In this document: piece after piece, positions 51,634 through 60,423 of the stretch
Numbering within the stretch: the first letter of the stretch is position 1
Layout of the letters: each line of letters opens with the position of its first letter
Notes under the pieces: generated by a model
What the model saw: only the letters and a program-made list of their open reading frames with translations
Databases searched by the model: none
What the model was told of the DNA's origin: nothing
Translations under genes and position numbers: made by a program
Assembly (NCBI RefSeq): GCF_028622115.1
Contig: NZ_CP097263.1
Location: 3,162,001 to 3,226,000, forward strand
Length of the DNA: 64,000 bases
Direction of reading: 5' to 3'
Source of the DNA: Kutzneria chonburiensis
GTDB taxonomy: Bacteria > Actinomycetota > Actinomycetes > Mycobacteriales > Pseudonocardiaceae

Positions 51634-52953
51634 CTAGAAGCCCTTCGCGCCCTGGGCCTTGGCCAGGTTGGCGAACTGCTGCTGCGTCGCCTGGGTCACC
51701 TGCGGCGGGGTCTTGGTGCCCTGGATCATGTCGCCCAGGTTCAGGTACAGATCGGGGTTGGCGATCGCCAGCGCCTGCATGGAGCCGACCGAGGTCTGCA
51801 CGGCGGCCGCGGACGCCTTGAGCGCGTCCGGCACGCTCGACGGCGTGTCCACACCCTGCTCGATGGACACCGTCGACTGTGCCTTGACGAAGTCGGCGTA
51901 GCCGTCGCCCATCCAGTACGCCAGGAACTGTCGGGCCGCGGCCTCGCGCTTGGCGTCACCGCTCTTGAACGCCACCAGGGCGTTGCTCTGGTCCGGGATG
52001 AACGTGCCCACGTTGCCGGTCGGCGAGATCGGGAAGAAGCCGATCTTCTGGTTGAGCGTCGCGGTGTCGGCCATCGCCTGGAGCTCACCGAAGAACGAGT
52101 TCACCTGCACGGCCATCGCGGCCTCGCCGCCGAGCAGGGCCTTGCCCTGGTCCTCGAACGTCGCGGTCTTCAGGTTGGCGTTGAACAACCCTTCGGCGAT
52201 GAGGCCCTGGTAGGTGTCGACGGCCTTCTGGATGGTCGGATCGGTGAACTTCTCCTGAGCGCTGTTGATCCGGTCCCACAGCCCGCTCTTCGCCGCGTCG
52301 GCCAGCTGGACCTGGACCCACCACTGGGTGGCCCACGGGGCTCCGCCGCCGCCGAAGTCGTAGAACGGGGTGACGCCCTTGCTCTTGAGCTGACGGGCGT
52401 CGGTCAGGAACTCGTCCCAGTTCTTCGGCGTGCCGGCGATGCCGGCCTTGGCGAAGACTTCCTTGTTGTAGTACACGCCCTCGACCGCGGGGGTGCTGAT
52501 GAGCGCGGCATAGCGAGTGTTGTTCAGCTTTCCGGTGATGTCGCCGAGGTTCGCCGCGTACTTGGCCGCCCACGGGGCGCCGTCGAGCGACTGGAGGTTC
52601 TGTGTCGCGTTCAGCGAGGTCAGCTCGGAGGCCGTTGGCTGCCAGAAGGCGAGGTCCGGCTTGTCGCCGGTGGCGACCTTGGTCTGCACGCCCTGCTCGT
52701 ACGGGTCGGGGATGGTGACGACGTTCACCTTGGCGCCCGTGGCTTTCTGGAAGCCGTCGATGACCGACTGCGGGGTCTTGTTGGAGTTCTGGGCGGCCCA
52801 GACGGTGAGCGTGACGCCGTCGAGCTTCGTCGACTGGGACGGCCAGTCCGCGGGACCGGAGTCCGCGCCCGGCGCGGCGGGGTTGCTGCATCCGGTGAGC
52901 AGTGCGGCGCTCACGGCGGCGACGGCGATGGCGCCTCTCCATGCGTGCTTCAT
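51634..52953 (-). CDS. sugar ABC transporter solute-binding lipoprotein, glycan operon
   Basis: This 439-residue family-1 binding protein has signal MKHAWRGAIAVAAVSAAL with the lipobox LLTGC. The body shows the usual two-lobed sugar-binder pattern (VTLTVWAAQNSN at the start, GDKPDLAFWQP, PAVEGVYYNKEVF). AGGA lies 9 bases before ATG 52953. It follows the alpha-galactosidase gene after 41 bases, so the ligand is probably an oligosaccharide released from the same glycans. Confidence 0.92.
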   Translation of the reverse strand: MKHAWRGAIAVAAVSAALLTGCSNPAAPGADSGPADWPSQSTKLDGVTLTVWAAQNSNKTPQSVIDGFQKATGAKVNVVTIPDPYEQGVQTKVATGDKPDLAFWQPTASELTSLNATQNLQSLDGAPWAAKYAANLGDITGKLNNTRYAALISTPAVEGVYYNKEVFAKAGIAGTPKNWDEFLTDARQLKSKGVTPFYDFGGGGAPWATQWWVQVQLADAAKSGLWDRINSAQEKFTDPTIQKAVDTYQGLIAEGLFNANLKTATFEDQGKALLGGEAAMAVQVNSFFGELQAMADTATLNQKIGFFPISPTGNVGTFIPDQSNALVAFKSGDAKREAAARQFLAYWMGDGYADFVKAQSTVSIEQGVDTPSSVPDALKASAAAVQTSVGSMQALAIANPDLYLNLGDMIQGTKTPPQVTQATQQQFANLAKAQGAKGF

Positions 52954-52994
52954 GACCGTTGTTCCTTCGGCGGAGGTCGGATGGGGGTCGGGAC

Positions 52995-55145
52995 TCACGC
53001 CGACGGCGTGAGGACGAGCGTGCGAGCGGTCGGGGCGGGCACCGTCGACCGGACGGCGAGGGTGCCGGTTTCGGCATGCCACCGGGTCTCCCACGCGGGC
53101 AGGGACCGGGGGAAGACGGTGTCGACGGTGACGTCTTTTCCTTGCAGGGCCGGGAAATGCAGGTACATCTGGTCAGGCCCCTCGCCGCGGTCCCACACCG
53201 ACACGACGACGTGCTCGGGCGTGTGCAGGGCAGCGGCGATCCACCGGTCGTCCCAGCCGGGCAGGCCGAGAGGCCACGAGGGGGTGGACTCGATGAGGCC
53301 GGTCCGCAGGCGGCGAGCCGCGTCGACGGCTTCCCGCACCAGGGCGAGCTGGGCGGTGTCCATCCGGTTGAGGTAGCCGGAGAGGTAGAAGCGTCCGGCG
53401 AGTCCCGTCACGAGCGTGAACGCGCTCGCTTCGAGGCTCATCTCCGGCTGCGGGTAGGCCCAGCTGGCCGCCGTCTCGGGGAGCATGGACAGCGGGGCGG
53501 CGGCCGCGATCGGCGGGTAGCGCAAGGGATCCTGCTGGTCCGAAGTGGACTGGAGCTGCATCCGGGACAGCAGGGCGGCGTCCGCGCGCATGCCTCCCGA
53601 CGAGCAGTTCTCCAGGACCAGACGCGGGTGCCGGTCCAGGATCCCGTCGAGCCAGGCCAGCTGCGCCCGGTTGTGGCCGAGCAGCCCCGCGCCGACGCTG
53701 GGCGCGTCGCGGTCGGTGCCCGGACCGGCGTTGATGTTGTAGTCGAACTTGAAGAAGCCGATGCCGAACTCGGCCACCAGGCGGTCGATGACGCCGTCGA
53801 GGTGGGCGCGGGCGGCCGGGTGCCGCAGGTCGAGGTGGTAGCGGCCCTGCTCCTCGACCCGGAATCCGCCCCGTTGCAGGAAAGCATCCTTGGGCAGGCG
53901 CTCGGCGACGGGACTGTTGACGCCGACCACCTCGGGCTCGAGCCAGAGCCCGGGCACCATGCCGTGCTCGCGGATGGCAGCGACGACTTCCTTGAGGCCG
54001 TTGGGAAAGCGGGTCGTCGACGGCGCCCACTCCCCCACGCTGTCCCACCAGTCCGGGGAATTCGAGTACCAGCCGGCGTCGATGCAGAACGTCTCGACGC
54101 CGACGGCCGACGCCGCCTCGACCAGGGGAAGCAGTTTCTCGGTCGAGGGGTCGCCGTTGAGCGTGTTCATGTAGTCGTTGAAGACGATGCTGGGGCGCGT
54201 GTTGTCGACGTGCGGGCGGCGGTCACGACGGCGGGCCCCGGTCAGGGCGGCCGCGGCGGCCGTGAGGTCACGGCCCACCGCGACGACCGCCGGCACCGCG
54301 GTGAAGGACTCGCCCGGGGCAAGCCGTTGGGACCACTGGTGATCCCAGTCGGTCGGGCCGGCGAGGGCGAAGTAGCAGTCGCCCCGGTGCTCGCCGACCT
54401 CCCACCGCCAGGGGCCGTTGTGCACCACTTCCCACAGCCACGCCACGTGATGGTCTTCCGACCGCACGCCGGCCACGGGCAGGTGCCCGCCGGTCGACCA
54501 GGTGCCGTTGGCGGTGCGGATCACGGCCTGGCGGGGAGTGTGGCCGGTGAGGTCCTCCCGCAGCGTGGGCAGGAGAGTTCCTTGGCGCAGCGTGCTTTCG
54601 GTCCAGCGGCCCTCGCCGAGCCAGTCGCTGGATCCCTCCACGAGGACCCACCCGCCGGCCGGGTCCTCGAACCCGGGGCCGGCCGCGCCGCCGAAGGGCG
54701 ACACCCAGCTCGTCACCGAGACCAGCAGGACGTCGTGCCCGGTGGCGTTCACCACGGAGGTGCTGGTGCGAAAGGCGCCGTCGCGCCCGGTGATCAGCAG
54801 CTGCGCGAGGATGCCGTCCGGCGTCGCCAGCTCGAACCGGATCGAGTTCTCGGCCAGCTCGTGCGCGACGTAGCGCAGCTCGGCCCCGACCGACGTCTGG
54901 ACCAGCCGGCTGTTGGCCAGCGTGTGGCCGCGGCCGGCGGCCAGGATCTCGACCAGGGGCAGCCGGGAGGCCGTCGTGACCTCGCAGCTGTCGGTCTCCA
55001 GGCTGAGCAGGTGCAGCGGGGTGTCCGCGGCGTGGCCGAAGCTCAGGCGCAGACCCGGCACCGCCCAGTCGACGCGCTCCAGGCTCGCGGCCTCCCGGTC
55101 GTCGGGCACCGAAGGGCCGGCATCTGTGATAGCGCTTTCAAGCAA
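52995..55145 (-). CDS. GH36 alpha-galactosidase
   Basis: The 716-residue protein matches GH36: a beta-sandwich N-domain (1 to about 290), a TIM barrel with FNDYMN, CIDAGWY, WLEPEVV, the nucleophile Asp in FFKFDYN, and a candidate acid/base Asp in STSDQQD after NCSSGGMRADA, then a C-terminal beta domain. TTG 55145 is chosen because AAGGA lies 8 bases upstream and no ATG fits. There is no signal peptide, so it is probably cytoplasmic and acts on imported alpha-galactosides. It leads the minus-strand operon (GH36, binding protein, two permeases, LacI, CBM-bearing hydrolase). A LacI-type palindrome covers its first codons, so repression would block the gene at its start. Confidence 0.88.
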   Translation of the reverse strand: MLESAITDAGPSVPDDREAASLERVDWAVPGLRLSFGHAADTPLHLLSLETDSCEVTTASRLPLVEILAAGRGHTLANSRLVQTSVGAELRYVAHELAENSIRFELATPDGILAQLLITGRDGAFRTSTSVVNATGHDVLLVSVTSWVSPFGGAAGPGFEDPAGGWVLVEGSSDWLGEGRWTESTLRQGTLLPTLREDLTGHTPRQAVIRTANGTWSTGGHLPVAGVRSEDHHVAWLWEVVHNGPWRWEVGEHRGDCYFALAGPTDWDHQWSQRLAPGESFTAVPAVVAVGRDLTAAAAALTGARRRDRRPHVDNTRPSIVFNDYMNTLNGDPSTEKLLPLVEAASAVGVETFCIDAGWYSNSPDWWDSVGEWAPSTTRFPNGLKEVVAAIREHGMVPGLWLEPEVVGVNSPVAERLPKDAFLQRGGFRVEEQGRYHLDLRHPAARAHLDGVIDRLVAEFGIGFFKFDYNINAGPGTDRDAPSVGAGLLGHNRAQLAWLDGILDRHPRLVLENCSSGGMRADAALLSRMQLQSTSDQQDPLRYPPIAAAAPLSMLPETAASWAYPQPEMSLEASAFTLVTGLAGRFYLSGYLNRMDTAQLALVREAVDAARRLRTGLIESTPSWPLGLPGWDDRWIAAALHTPEHVVVSVWDRGEGPDQMYLHFPALQGKDVTVDTVFPRSLPAWETRWHAETGTLAVRSTVPAPTARTLVLTPSA
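55127..55140. promoter_or_regulatory. LacI-type operator over the GH36 start
   Basis: TGATAGCGCTTTCA is a 14-bp near-perfect palindrome with the central GCGC of many LacI/GalR operators. It lies within codons 2 to 7 of the alpha-galactosidase gene. A roadblock type of repression is possible. Confidence 0.65.
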
Positions 55146-55225
55146 GATCGAAATCCTTCTCGGGCGGAATACGGGCCAACGGGAGGCGTGAGCATCAAGG
55201 GATAGCGTGTGACCAGGGCCACTCG

Positions 55226-55239
55226 TGAAACCGCTATCA
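55226..55239. promoter_or_regulatory. LacI-type operator in the GH36/GH29 divergent region
   Basis: TGAAACCGCTATCA differs at one base from the reverse complement of the 55127 site. It is central in the 221-bp divergent region, where the two promoters are expected. Confidence 0.55.
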
Positions 55240-55339
55240 TTCTTAGCCTCGCCACGGCCGCATGGCAAGGGCGGAAATTTCATCGAAACTCTTGACGTTC
55301 CCGGCCGCAGGCGGCGACCATTTGCTCGGTGTCGTCTGC

Positions 55340-55353
55340 TGTTAGCGCTAACA
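55340..55353. promoter_or_regulatory. LacI-type operator before the GH29 gene
   Basis: TGTTAGCGCTAACA is a perfect 14-bp palindrome, 13 bases before ATG 55367, just upstream of the GAGG ribosome site. Together with the sites at 55127 and 55226 it gives the consensus TGWWAGCGCTWWCA. Confidence 0.7.
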
Positions 55354-55366
55354 ACGAGGTGTGCGC

Positions 55367-57634
55367 ATGAGCTCGTCCCCCGAGAACTCCCTGTCCCGCC
55401 GGCAGTTCACCGCGCTCGCGGCCGGCGGCCTCGCGGCGACGGCACTGCCGACCGCGCTCGCCGGCCCGGCTGCGGCGGCCGGCCGACCCGAGCGGTACCA
55501 GCCGACCTGGCCTTCGGTCGACGGGCATCCGCCCGCCCCGGAATGGTTCCAGGACGCCAAGTTCGGCATCTACTGGCACTGGGGCGCCTTCACCACGCCG
55601 GAGTTCGGCAGCGAGTGGTACGGCCGGAACATGTACAGCCCGGGCAGCGCCGAGAACGCCCACCACAAGGCCATCTACGGCGACCCCAGGGTGTGGGGCT
55701 ACGACCGGTTCATCGACGGCGGCGCCGACCTGGCCGGCAACCACGTCCAGTTCGCACCGGAACTGGTTTCCCAGGGCGGACAGTTCGATCCCGAGGACTG
55801 GGCCAGGACGATCAAGGCGTCCGGCGCCAGGTTCGCCGGCCCGGTGGCCGAGCACCATGACGGCTACTCGATGTGGGACAGCAAGGTCAACGAGTGGAAC
55901 TCCGTCGACCGCGGGCCAGGGCTCAACCTGCTCGACCTGTTCGCCGAGGCCGTGCGCGGGCAGGGCCTCAAGCTGCTCGTCGCCATGCACCACGCGTTCA
56001 ACTACAACGGCTTCTACGACTTCGCCCCGCCGCAGAGCGACCCGAGCCTGCGCAAGCTGTACGGCCAGCTGCCGCGGGCCGACGAGGACCAGCTGTGGCT
56101 GGCCAAGCTCAAGGAGGTGGTGGACCGGGCCCGGCCGGACGTGCTCTGGCAGGACTTCTCCCTCGACGCCCCCGGCTACTGTTTCAACAGCGGTCCCTGC
56201 GCGGTCGGCGAGCAGCAGCGCCTCGAGTTCCTGGCGTACTACTACAACCGGGCGCAGGAGTGGGGCCGGGAGGTCGTCGCGACGTACAAGGTGTTCGATC
56301 ACGGCTTCACCACCGCCGGCGAGGTCGCCGACTACGAGCGCGGCGGGCCGGCCGACATCGTCACGCCGTACTGGCTGACCGACGACGCGATCAGCAGCAG
56401 CAGTTGGAGCTACACCCAGGGCATCGGCTACTACTCCAGCACGCAGATGATCCACGGGCTGATCGACCGGGTCAGCAAGGGCGGCACCATGCTGCTCAAC
56501 ATCTCCCCCACGCTGGAGGGCACGATCCCGGCCGAGCAGCGGGCCGTGCTCGCCGACTTCGGCGCCTACCTCGGCCGGGTCGGCGAGTCGATCTACAGCA
56601 CCCGCAGCTGGGACGTGTACGGCGAGGGCCCGACCAAGATGGGCGGCGGCTCGTTCGTCGCGCCGAAGGTCGGCACCGCCACGGACTTCCGGTTCACCCG
56701 TGACAAGGCCCGCCGCGTGCTCTACGCGACCGTGCTGGCCTGGCCCGGGGCGACGGCCGACGTCACCACGTTGTCCAGCAGGCGAATCGACCTGAGCACG
56801 CTGAAGTGCGTCGAACTACTCGGCACGCAAGGCTCGTTGACCTACACCCAGGACCACCGGGCACTGCACGTCACGCTGCCGCCGGCGAAGCCGTTCGAGT
56901 CGCAGGCGTACGTGCTGAAACTGACCTTCGCGGGCCAGATTCCGGTGCTGGGACCCGAGTCCGGCGCGACCGCGTTCGCCGACCGGAACTACCGGGGCGC
57001 AAGCGCCGCGCTGTCGGTGGGCGGCTACTCCTCGGCCCAGCTCCAGGCGAAGGGCTTGGCCCCCAAGAGCATTTCCGCGCTCTGGCCGGCGGATGGCTAC
57101 CTGGCGCTCGGCTACCCCGGCGACAACTTCACCGGCACGCCCTCGACGTTCGTCTCGGCCACCCCGGACCTGCGTGGCTTCGACAACGCCATCGTGTCGA
57201 TGCGGGTGAGCTTCGATCCCGCCCGGTGGTTCCGGATCGTCAACGTCACCAACGGGCTCGCCATGGACGGCGGCGGCTCGGTCCCGGCCGGCAGCAAGCT
57301 GAAGATCTGGACCCCGGACGACAGCACCAACCTCCAGTTCGCCGCCGCCGACACCGGTGACGGCTTCTTCCTGCTGACCAACCGCACCAACGGTCTCGTC
57401 GTCGACGGGGCCGGCGCGACCGCCGAGGGAGCCAATCCCGTCCAGACGGCGTACACCGGCGCCGCGAGCCAGCAGTGGTCCATCACCGACACCGGGAACA
57501 ACCTCTACGTGATCGCCAACCGGGCGACCGGTCTTGTCCTGGACGGAGGCGGCAGCGTGCCATCGGGGTCGCCGTTGAAGCAATGGCCCGACGACGGCAG
57601 CCCTAACCTCCGCTGGCAGTTCTTCGTCGTCTGA
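55367..57634 (+). CDS. secreted GH29 alpha-L-fucosidase with ricin-type CBM13
   Basis: The protein has 755 residues; ATG 55367 follows GAGG by 7 bases. A Tat signal (SRRQFTALAAGGLAA) ends near AGPAAAA. The GH29 barrel shows WFQDAKFGIYWHWGAFTTPE, AEHHDGYSMWDS and DVLWQDFS, where the Asp is the expected nucleophile, followed by a beta domain. The C-terminal part, about residues 600-755, is a ricin-like beta-trefoil (RIVNVTNGLAMDG and LVLDGGG repeats), so it binds sugar polymers outside the cell. It is divergent from GH36 and shares the LacI-type operators. It would remove terminal alpha-L-fucose from complex glycans. Confidence 0.9.
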   Translation: MSSSPENSLSRRQFTALAAGGLAATALPTALAGPAAAAGRPERYQPTWPSVDGHPPAPEWFQDAKFGIYWHWGAFTTPEFGSEWYGRNMYSPGSAENAHHKAIYGDPRVWGYDRFIDGGADLAGNHVQFAPELVSQGGQFDPEDWARTIKASGARFAGPVAEHHDGYSMWDSKVNEWNSVDRGPGLNLLDLFAEAVRGQGLKLLVAMHHAFNYNGFYDFAPPQSDPSLRKLYGQLPRADEDQLWLAKLKEVVDRARPDVLWQDFSLDAPGYCFNSGPCAVGEQQRLEFLAYYYNRAQEWGREVVATYKVFDHGFTTAGEVADYERGGPADIVTPYWLTDDAISSSSWSYTQGIGYYSSTQMIHGLIDRVSKGGTMLLNISPTLEGTIPAEQRAVLADFGAYLGRVGESIYSTRSWDVYGEGPTKMGGGSFVAPKVGTATDFRFTRDKARRVLYATVLAWPGATADVTTLSSRRIDLSTLKCVELLGTQGSLTYTQDHRALHVTLPPAKPFESQAYVLKLTFAGQIPVLGPESGATAFADRNYRGASAALSVGGYSSAQLQAKGLAPKSISALWPADGYLALGYPGDNFTGTPSTFVSATPDLRGFDNAIVSMRVSFDPARWFRIVNVTNGLAMDGGGSVPAGSKLKIWTPDDSTNLQFAAADTGDGFFLLTNRTNGLVVDGAGATAEGANPVQTAYTGAASQQWSITDTGNNLYVIANRATGLVLDGGGSVPSGSPLKQWPDDGSPNLRWQFFVV

Positions 57635-57798
57635 GCGGCGCATTTCGACATCTTTTCGATGAACAAAGAATGCCCGTCCACGACATCGCCCGATATTCGA
57701 TTGATTCGACATTCCCGCGGCGGCGAATTCAGTGAACGTGAACAAAATTCATCTCTTTGCCGCTGTTTTCGACGGGCGTTCGATGCTGGACTGCGGCC

Positions 57799-60423
57799 AT
57801 GATCAGGGCCGGCTGGCGCAGTCACCTCACCACAGTGCTGTTGATCGCGGCGTTCGCCGTGCCGGGGGTGCCGGCGAACGCCGCGGTCATCGATCCGGCG
57901 GCGCTGGTCGACACGTTCGTCGGCACCACCGGCGACGGGCACGACTTCCCCGGCGCGGACACGCCGTTCGGCATGATGCAGTGGAGTCCGGACACGTCGT
58001 CGCGGCCGAAGGGCGGCGGCTACGAGTACAACGACTCGACCATCCGGGGCTTCAGCCTGACCCACGTCGCCGGCCCCGGCTGCGTCGCCGCCGACGACGT
58101 GCCGTTCCTGCCGACCACCGGGACGATCAGCAACCCCGGCTCGGCCACGGCGTCCTTCACGCACGCCAAGGAGAGCGCCTCCCCCGGCTACTACTCCGTC
58201 GGCCTCGGCTCCGGCGTCACCGCGGAACTGACCACCGCCACCCGGTCCGGCATCGGCCGTTTCACCTACCCGGCCGGCACCCCGGCCAACATGATCATCA
58301 AGGTGGGCGACAACCCGAGCCCGGTCTCGGCCAGCAGCGTCACCGTGGTGGGCAACGACACGATCACCGGCTCGGTCACCGGCGTGGGCTTCTGCGAGGC
58401 GAACAACCCGTTCACGCTGTACTTCAGCGCGACCTTCGACCACCCGTTCACCGCGTCCGGCAGCTACAACGGCGGCGAGTACGTCACCTTCGACACCTCC
58501 GCCGGCTCCGTCGTGCAGGCCCGCGTCGGCATCTCGTACGTCTCCGCGGCCAACGCCAGGTCCAATGTGGACTTGGAGATTCCGGGCTGGGGCTTCGACA
58601 CCACGCGGGCGTCGGCGTACCAGGCGTGGAACGCACGGCTGGGCCGGATCAAGATCGCCGGCGGCACTTCGGGACAGCAGCACGTCTTCTACACGGCGCT
58701 GTACCACTCGCTGTTGCACCCCAATGTGTTCAGCGACGTCAACGGCCAGTACCTCGGCTTCGACAACGCCGTGCACACGACGGCCGCCGGCCACTCCCAC
58801 TACGCCAACTACTCCGGCTGGGACATCTACCGCACCCAGGCCCAGCTGTCGGCACTCATAGCACCCGATGCCGCCAGTGACATGGCGCAGTCGATGGTCG
58901 ACGACTACCGGCAGGGCGGCACGCTGCCCAAGTGGGCCATGAACAACGCCGAGACCTACATCATGGTCGGCGACCCGGCCGACGCCGTGCTGGCCGACTA
59001 CTACGCCTTCGGTGCCCGCGACTTCGACACGTCCGGCGCGCTGGCCGCGATGGTGCACCAGGCGACGGCCACGAACAACGCCCGTCCCGGCGGTGCGTAC
59101 CTGGACAGCTTCGGCTATCTGCCCACCGACAGTCCCTACGGCTGCTGCCACTACTACGCCGGCGTCTCCTCGCAACTGGAGTACGACACCGCCGACTTCG
59201 CGCTGTCCGCCTACGCCGCCGCGCTCGGCGACACCGCCGACGCCGCCAAGTTCCGTGACCGCGCCCAGAACTGGCGCAACATCTTCAACCCCAGCAGCGG
59301 CTACCTCCAGCCCCGGCACTCCAACGGCCGCTGGATGACCGGCTTCCTGGCCGCGCCGATCAGCGGCGGCACCAACAGCAACGACTTCGCCGAAGGCGAC
59401 TCGCTCATCTACACCGGCATGGTGCCGTTCAACATCGCCGGGCTCGCCGCCGCCAAGGGCGGGAACGCGGCGATGGCCAAGTACCTCGACGGCGTGCTCA
59501 GCGGCTACACCGGGCTGCTCAGCCTGGCCGGCCTCCAGTCCAACATGGGCAACGAGCCCAGCTTCGAACTGCCATGGGAGTACGACTACATCGGGCAGCC
59601 CTACCGCACCCAGCAGGTGGTGCGGCAGATCCAGGACCAGCTCTGGACCGACACCCCCGGCGGCCTGGCCGGCAACGACGACCTCGGCGCGATGAGCGCC
59701 TGGTACGTGTGGTCGGCGCTGGGCCTGTACCCCGAGACGCCCGGCACCGCCGACCTGGCGCTGGGCAGCCCGCTGTTCACGTCGGCCGCGATCACCCTGC
59801 CCGGCGGCCACACGCTGACGATCAACGCCCCACAGGCCGCGGACAACGCCCCGTACGTGCAATCGCTGGCGTTGAACGGTTCTGCCTGGAACAACGCGTA
59901 CCTGCCGGCGTCGGTGATCTCCGCCGGCGGCACGCTCGACCACACGCTGGGCACGTCGGCCAACACCTCGTGGGCATCGGCGCCGTCGGCCGCGCCGCCG
60001 TCCTACGATGGCACGGCGACGCCTTTCCCAGCCGAACCCATCGGTGCCGTCACGTCATCGCTGGCCGGCAACTGCATCGACGTCGCGAATGCCAGCAATG
60101 CCAACGGAACCGCGGTCCAGCTCTACCCGTGCAACGGCAGCAACGCCCAGACCTGGACCGTGGTGCCGGACGGCACGGTGCAGGCGCTCACCAAGTGCCT
60201 CGACGTCACCAAGGGCGGCACCGCGAACGGCACGCAGGTGCAGCTCTACGTCTGCAACGGCACGGCATCGCAGCAATGGCAGTCCACATCGGACGGGCAG
60301 CTGGTCAACCCCCAATCGGGTCGTTGCCTCACCGACCCGGGCAACAGCACCACCGCCAAGACACGGCTGGAGATCGACGACTGCCAGCGGGCCACCGGGC
60401 AGCTGTGGGGGCTACCGCACTGA
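57799..60423 (+). CDS. secreted GH92 alpha-mannosidase with ricin-type CBM13
   Basis: This 874-residue enzyme has a signal peptide (MIRAGWRSHL, hydrophobic run, VPANAA). The GH92 N-domain begins DTFVGTTGDGHDFPGADTPF then GMMQWSPDT, and the catalytic domain has GWDIYRTQ, WAMNNAET, and GNEPSFELPWEY with the family Glu. Family members are calcium-dependent exo-alpha-mannosidases that trim N-glycan or yeast mannan side chains. The last 130 residues form a ricin-like trefoil (GNCIDVANAS, KCLDVTKGG and GRCLTDPG repeats). The RBS before ATG 57799 is weak and TTG 57757 is an alternative. It follows the fucosidase after 164 bases and overlaps the convergent GH38 gene by 12 bases. Confidence 0.9.
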   Translation: MIRAGWRSHLTTVLLIAAFAVPGVPANAAVIDPAALVDTFVGTTGDGHDFPGADTPFGMMQWSPDTSSRPKGGGYEYNDSTIRGFSLTHVAGPGCVAADDVPFLPTTGTISNPGSATASFTHAKESASPGYYSVGLGSGVTAELTTATRSGIGRFTYPAGTPANMIIKVGDNPSPVSASSVTVVGNDTITGSVTGVGFCEANNPFTLYFSATFDHPFTASGSYNGGEYVTFDTSAGSVVQARVGISYVSAANARSNVDLEIPGWGFDTTRASAYQAWNARLGRIKIAGGTSGQQHVFYTALYHSLLHPNVFSDVNGQYLGFDNAVHTTAAGHSHYANYSGWDIYRTQAQLSALIAPDAASDMAQSMVDDYRQGGTLPKWAMNNAETYIMVGDPADAVLADYYAFGARDFDTSGALAAMVHQATATNNARPGGAYLDSFGYLPTDSPYGCCHYYAGVSSQLEYDTADFALSAYAAALGDTADAAKFRDRAQNWRNIFNPSSGYLQPRHSNGRWMTGFLAAPISGGTNSNDFAEGDSLIYTGMVPFNIAGLAAAKGGNAAMAKYLDGVLSGYTGLLSLAGLQSNMGNEPSFELPWEYDYIGQPYRTQQVVRQIQDQLWTDTPGGLAGNDDLGAMSAWYVWSALGLYPETPGTADLALGSPLFTSAAITLPGGHTLTINAPQAADNAPYVQSLALNGSAWNNAYLPASVISAGGTLDHTLGTSANTSWASAPSAAPPSYDGTATPFPAEPIGAVTSSLAGNCIDVANASNANGTAVQLYPCNGSNAQTWTVVPDGTVQALTKCLDVTKGGTANGTQVQLYVCNGTASQQWQSTSDGQLVNPQSGRCLTDPGNSTTAKTRLEIDDCQRATGQLWGLPH

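Noticed and set aside
57635-57798. Possible promoter or small gene between GH29 and GH92
   Set aside because: The region is relatively AT-rich but shows no convincing -35/-10 pair, hairpin or short frame with a ribosome site.
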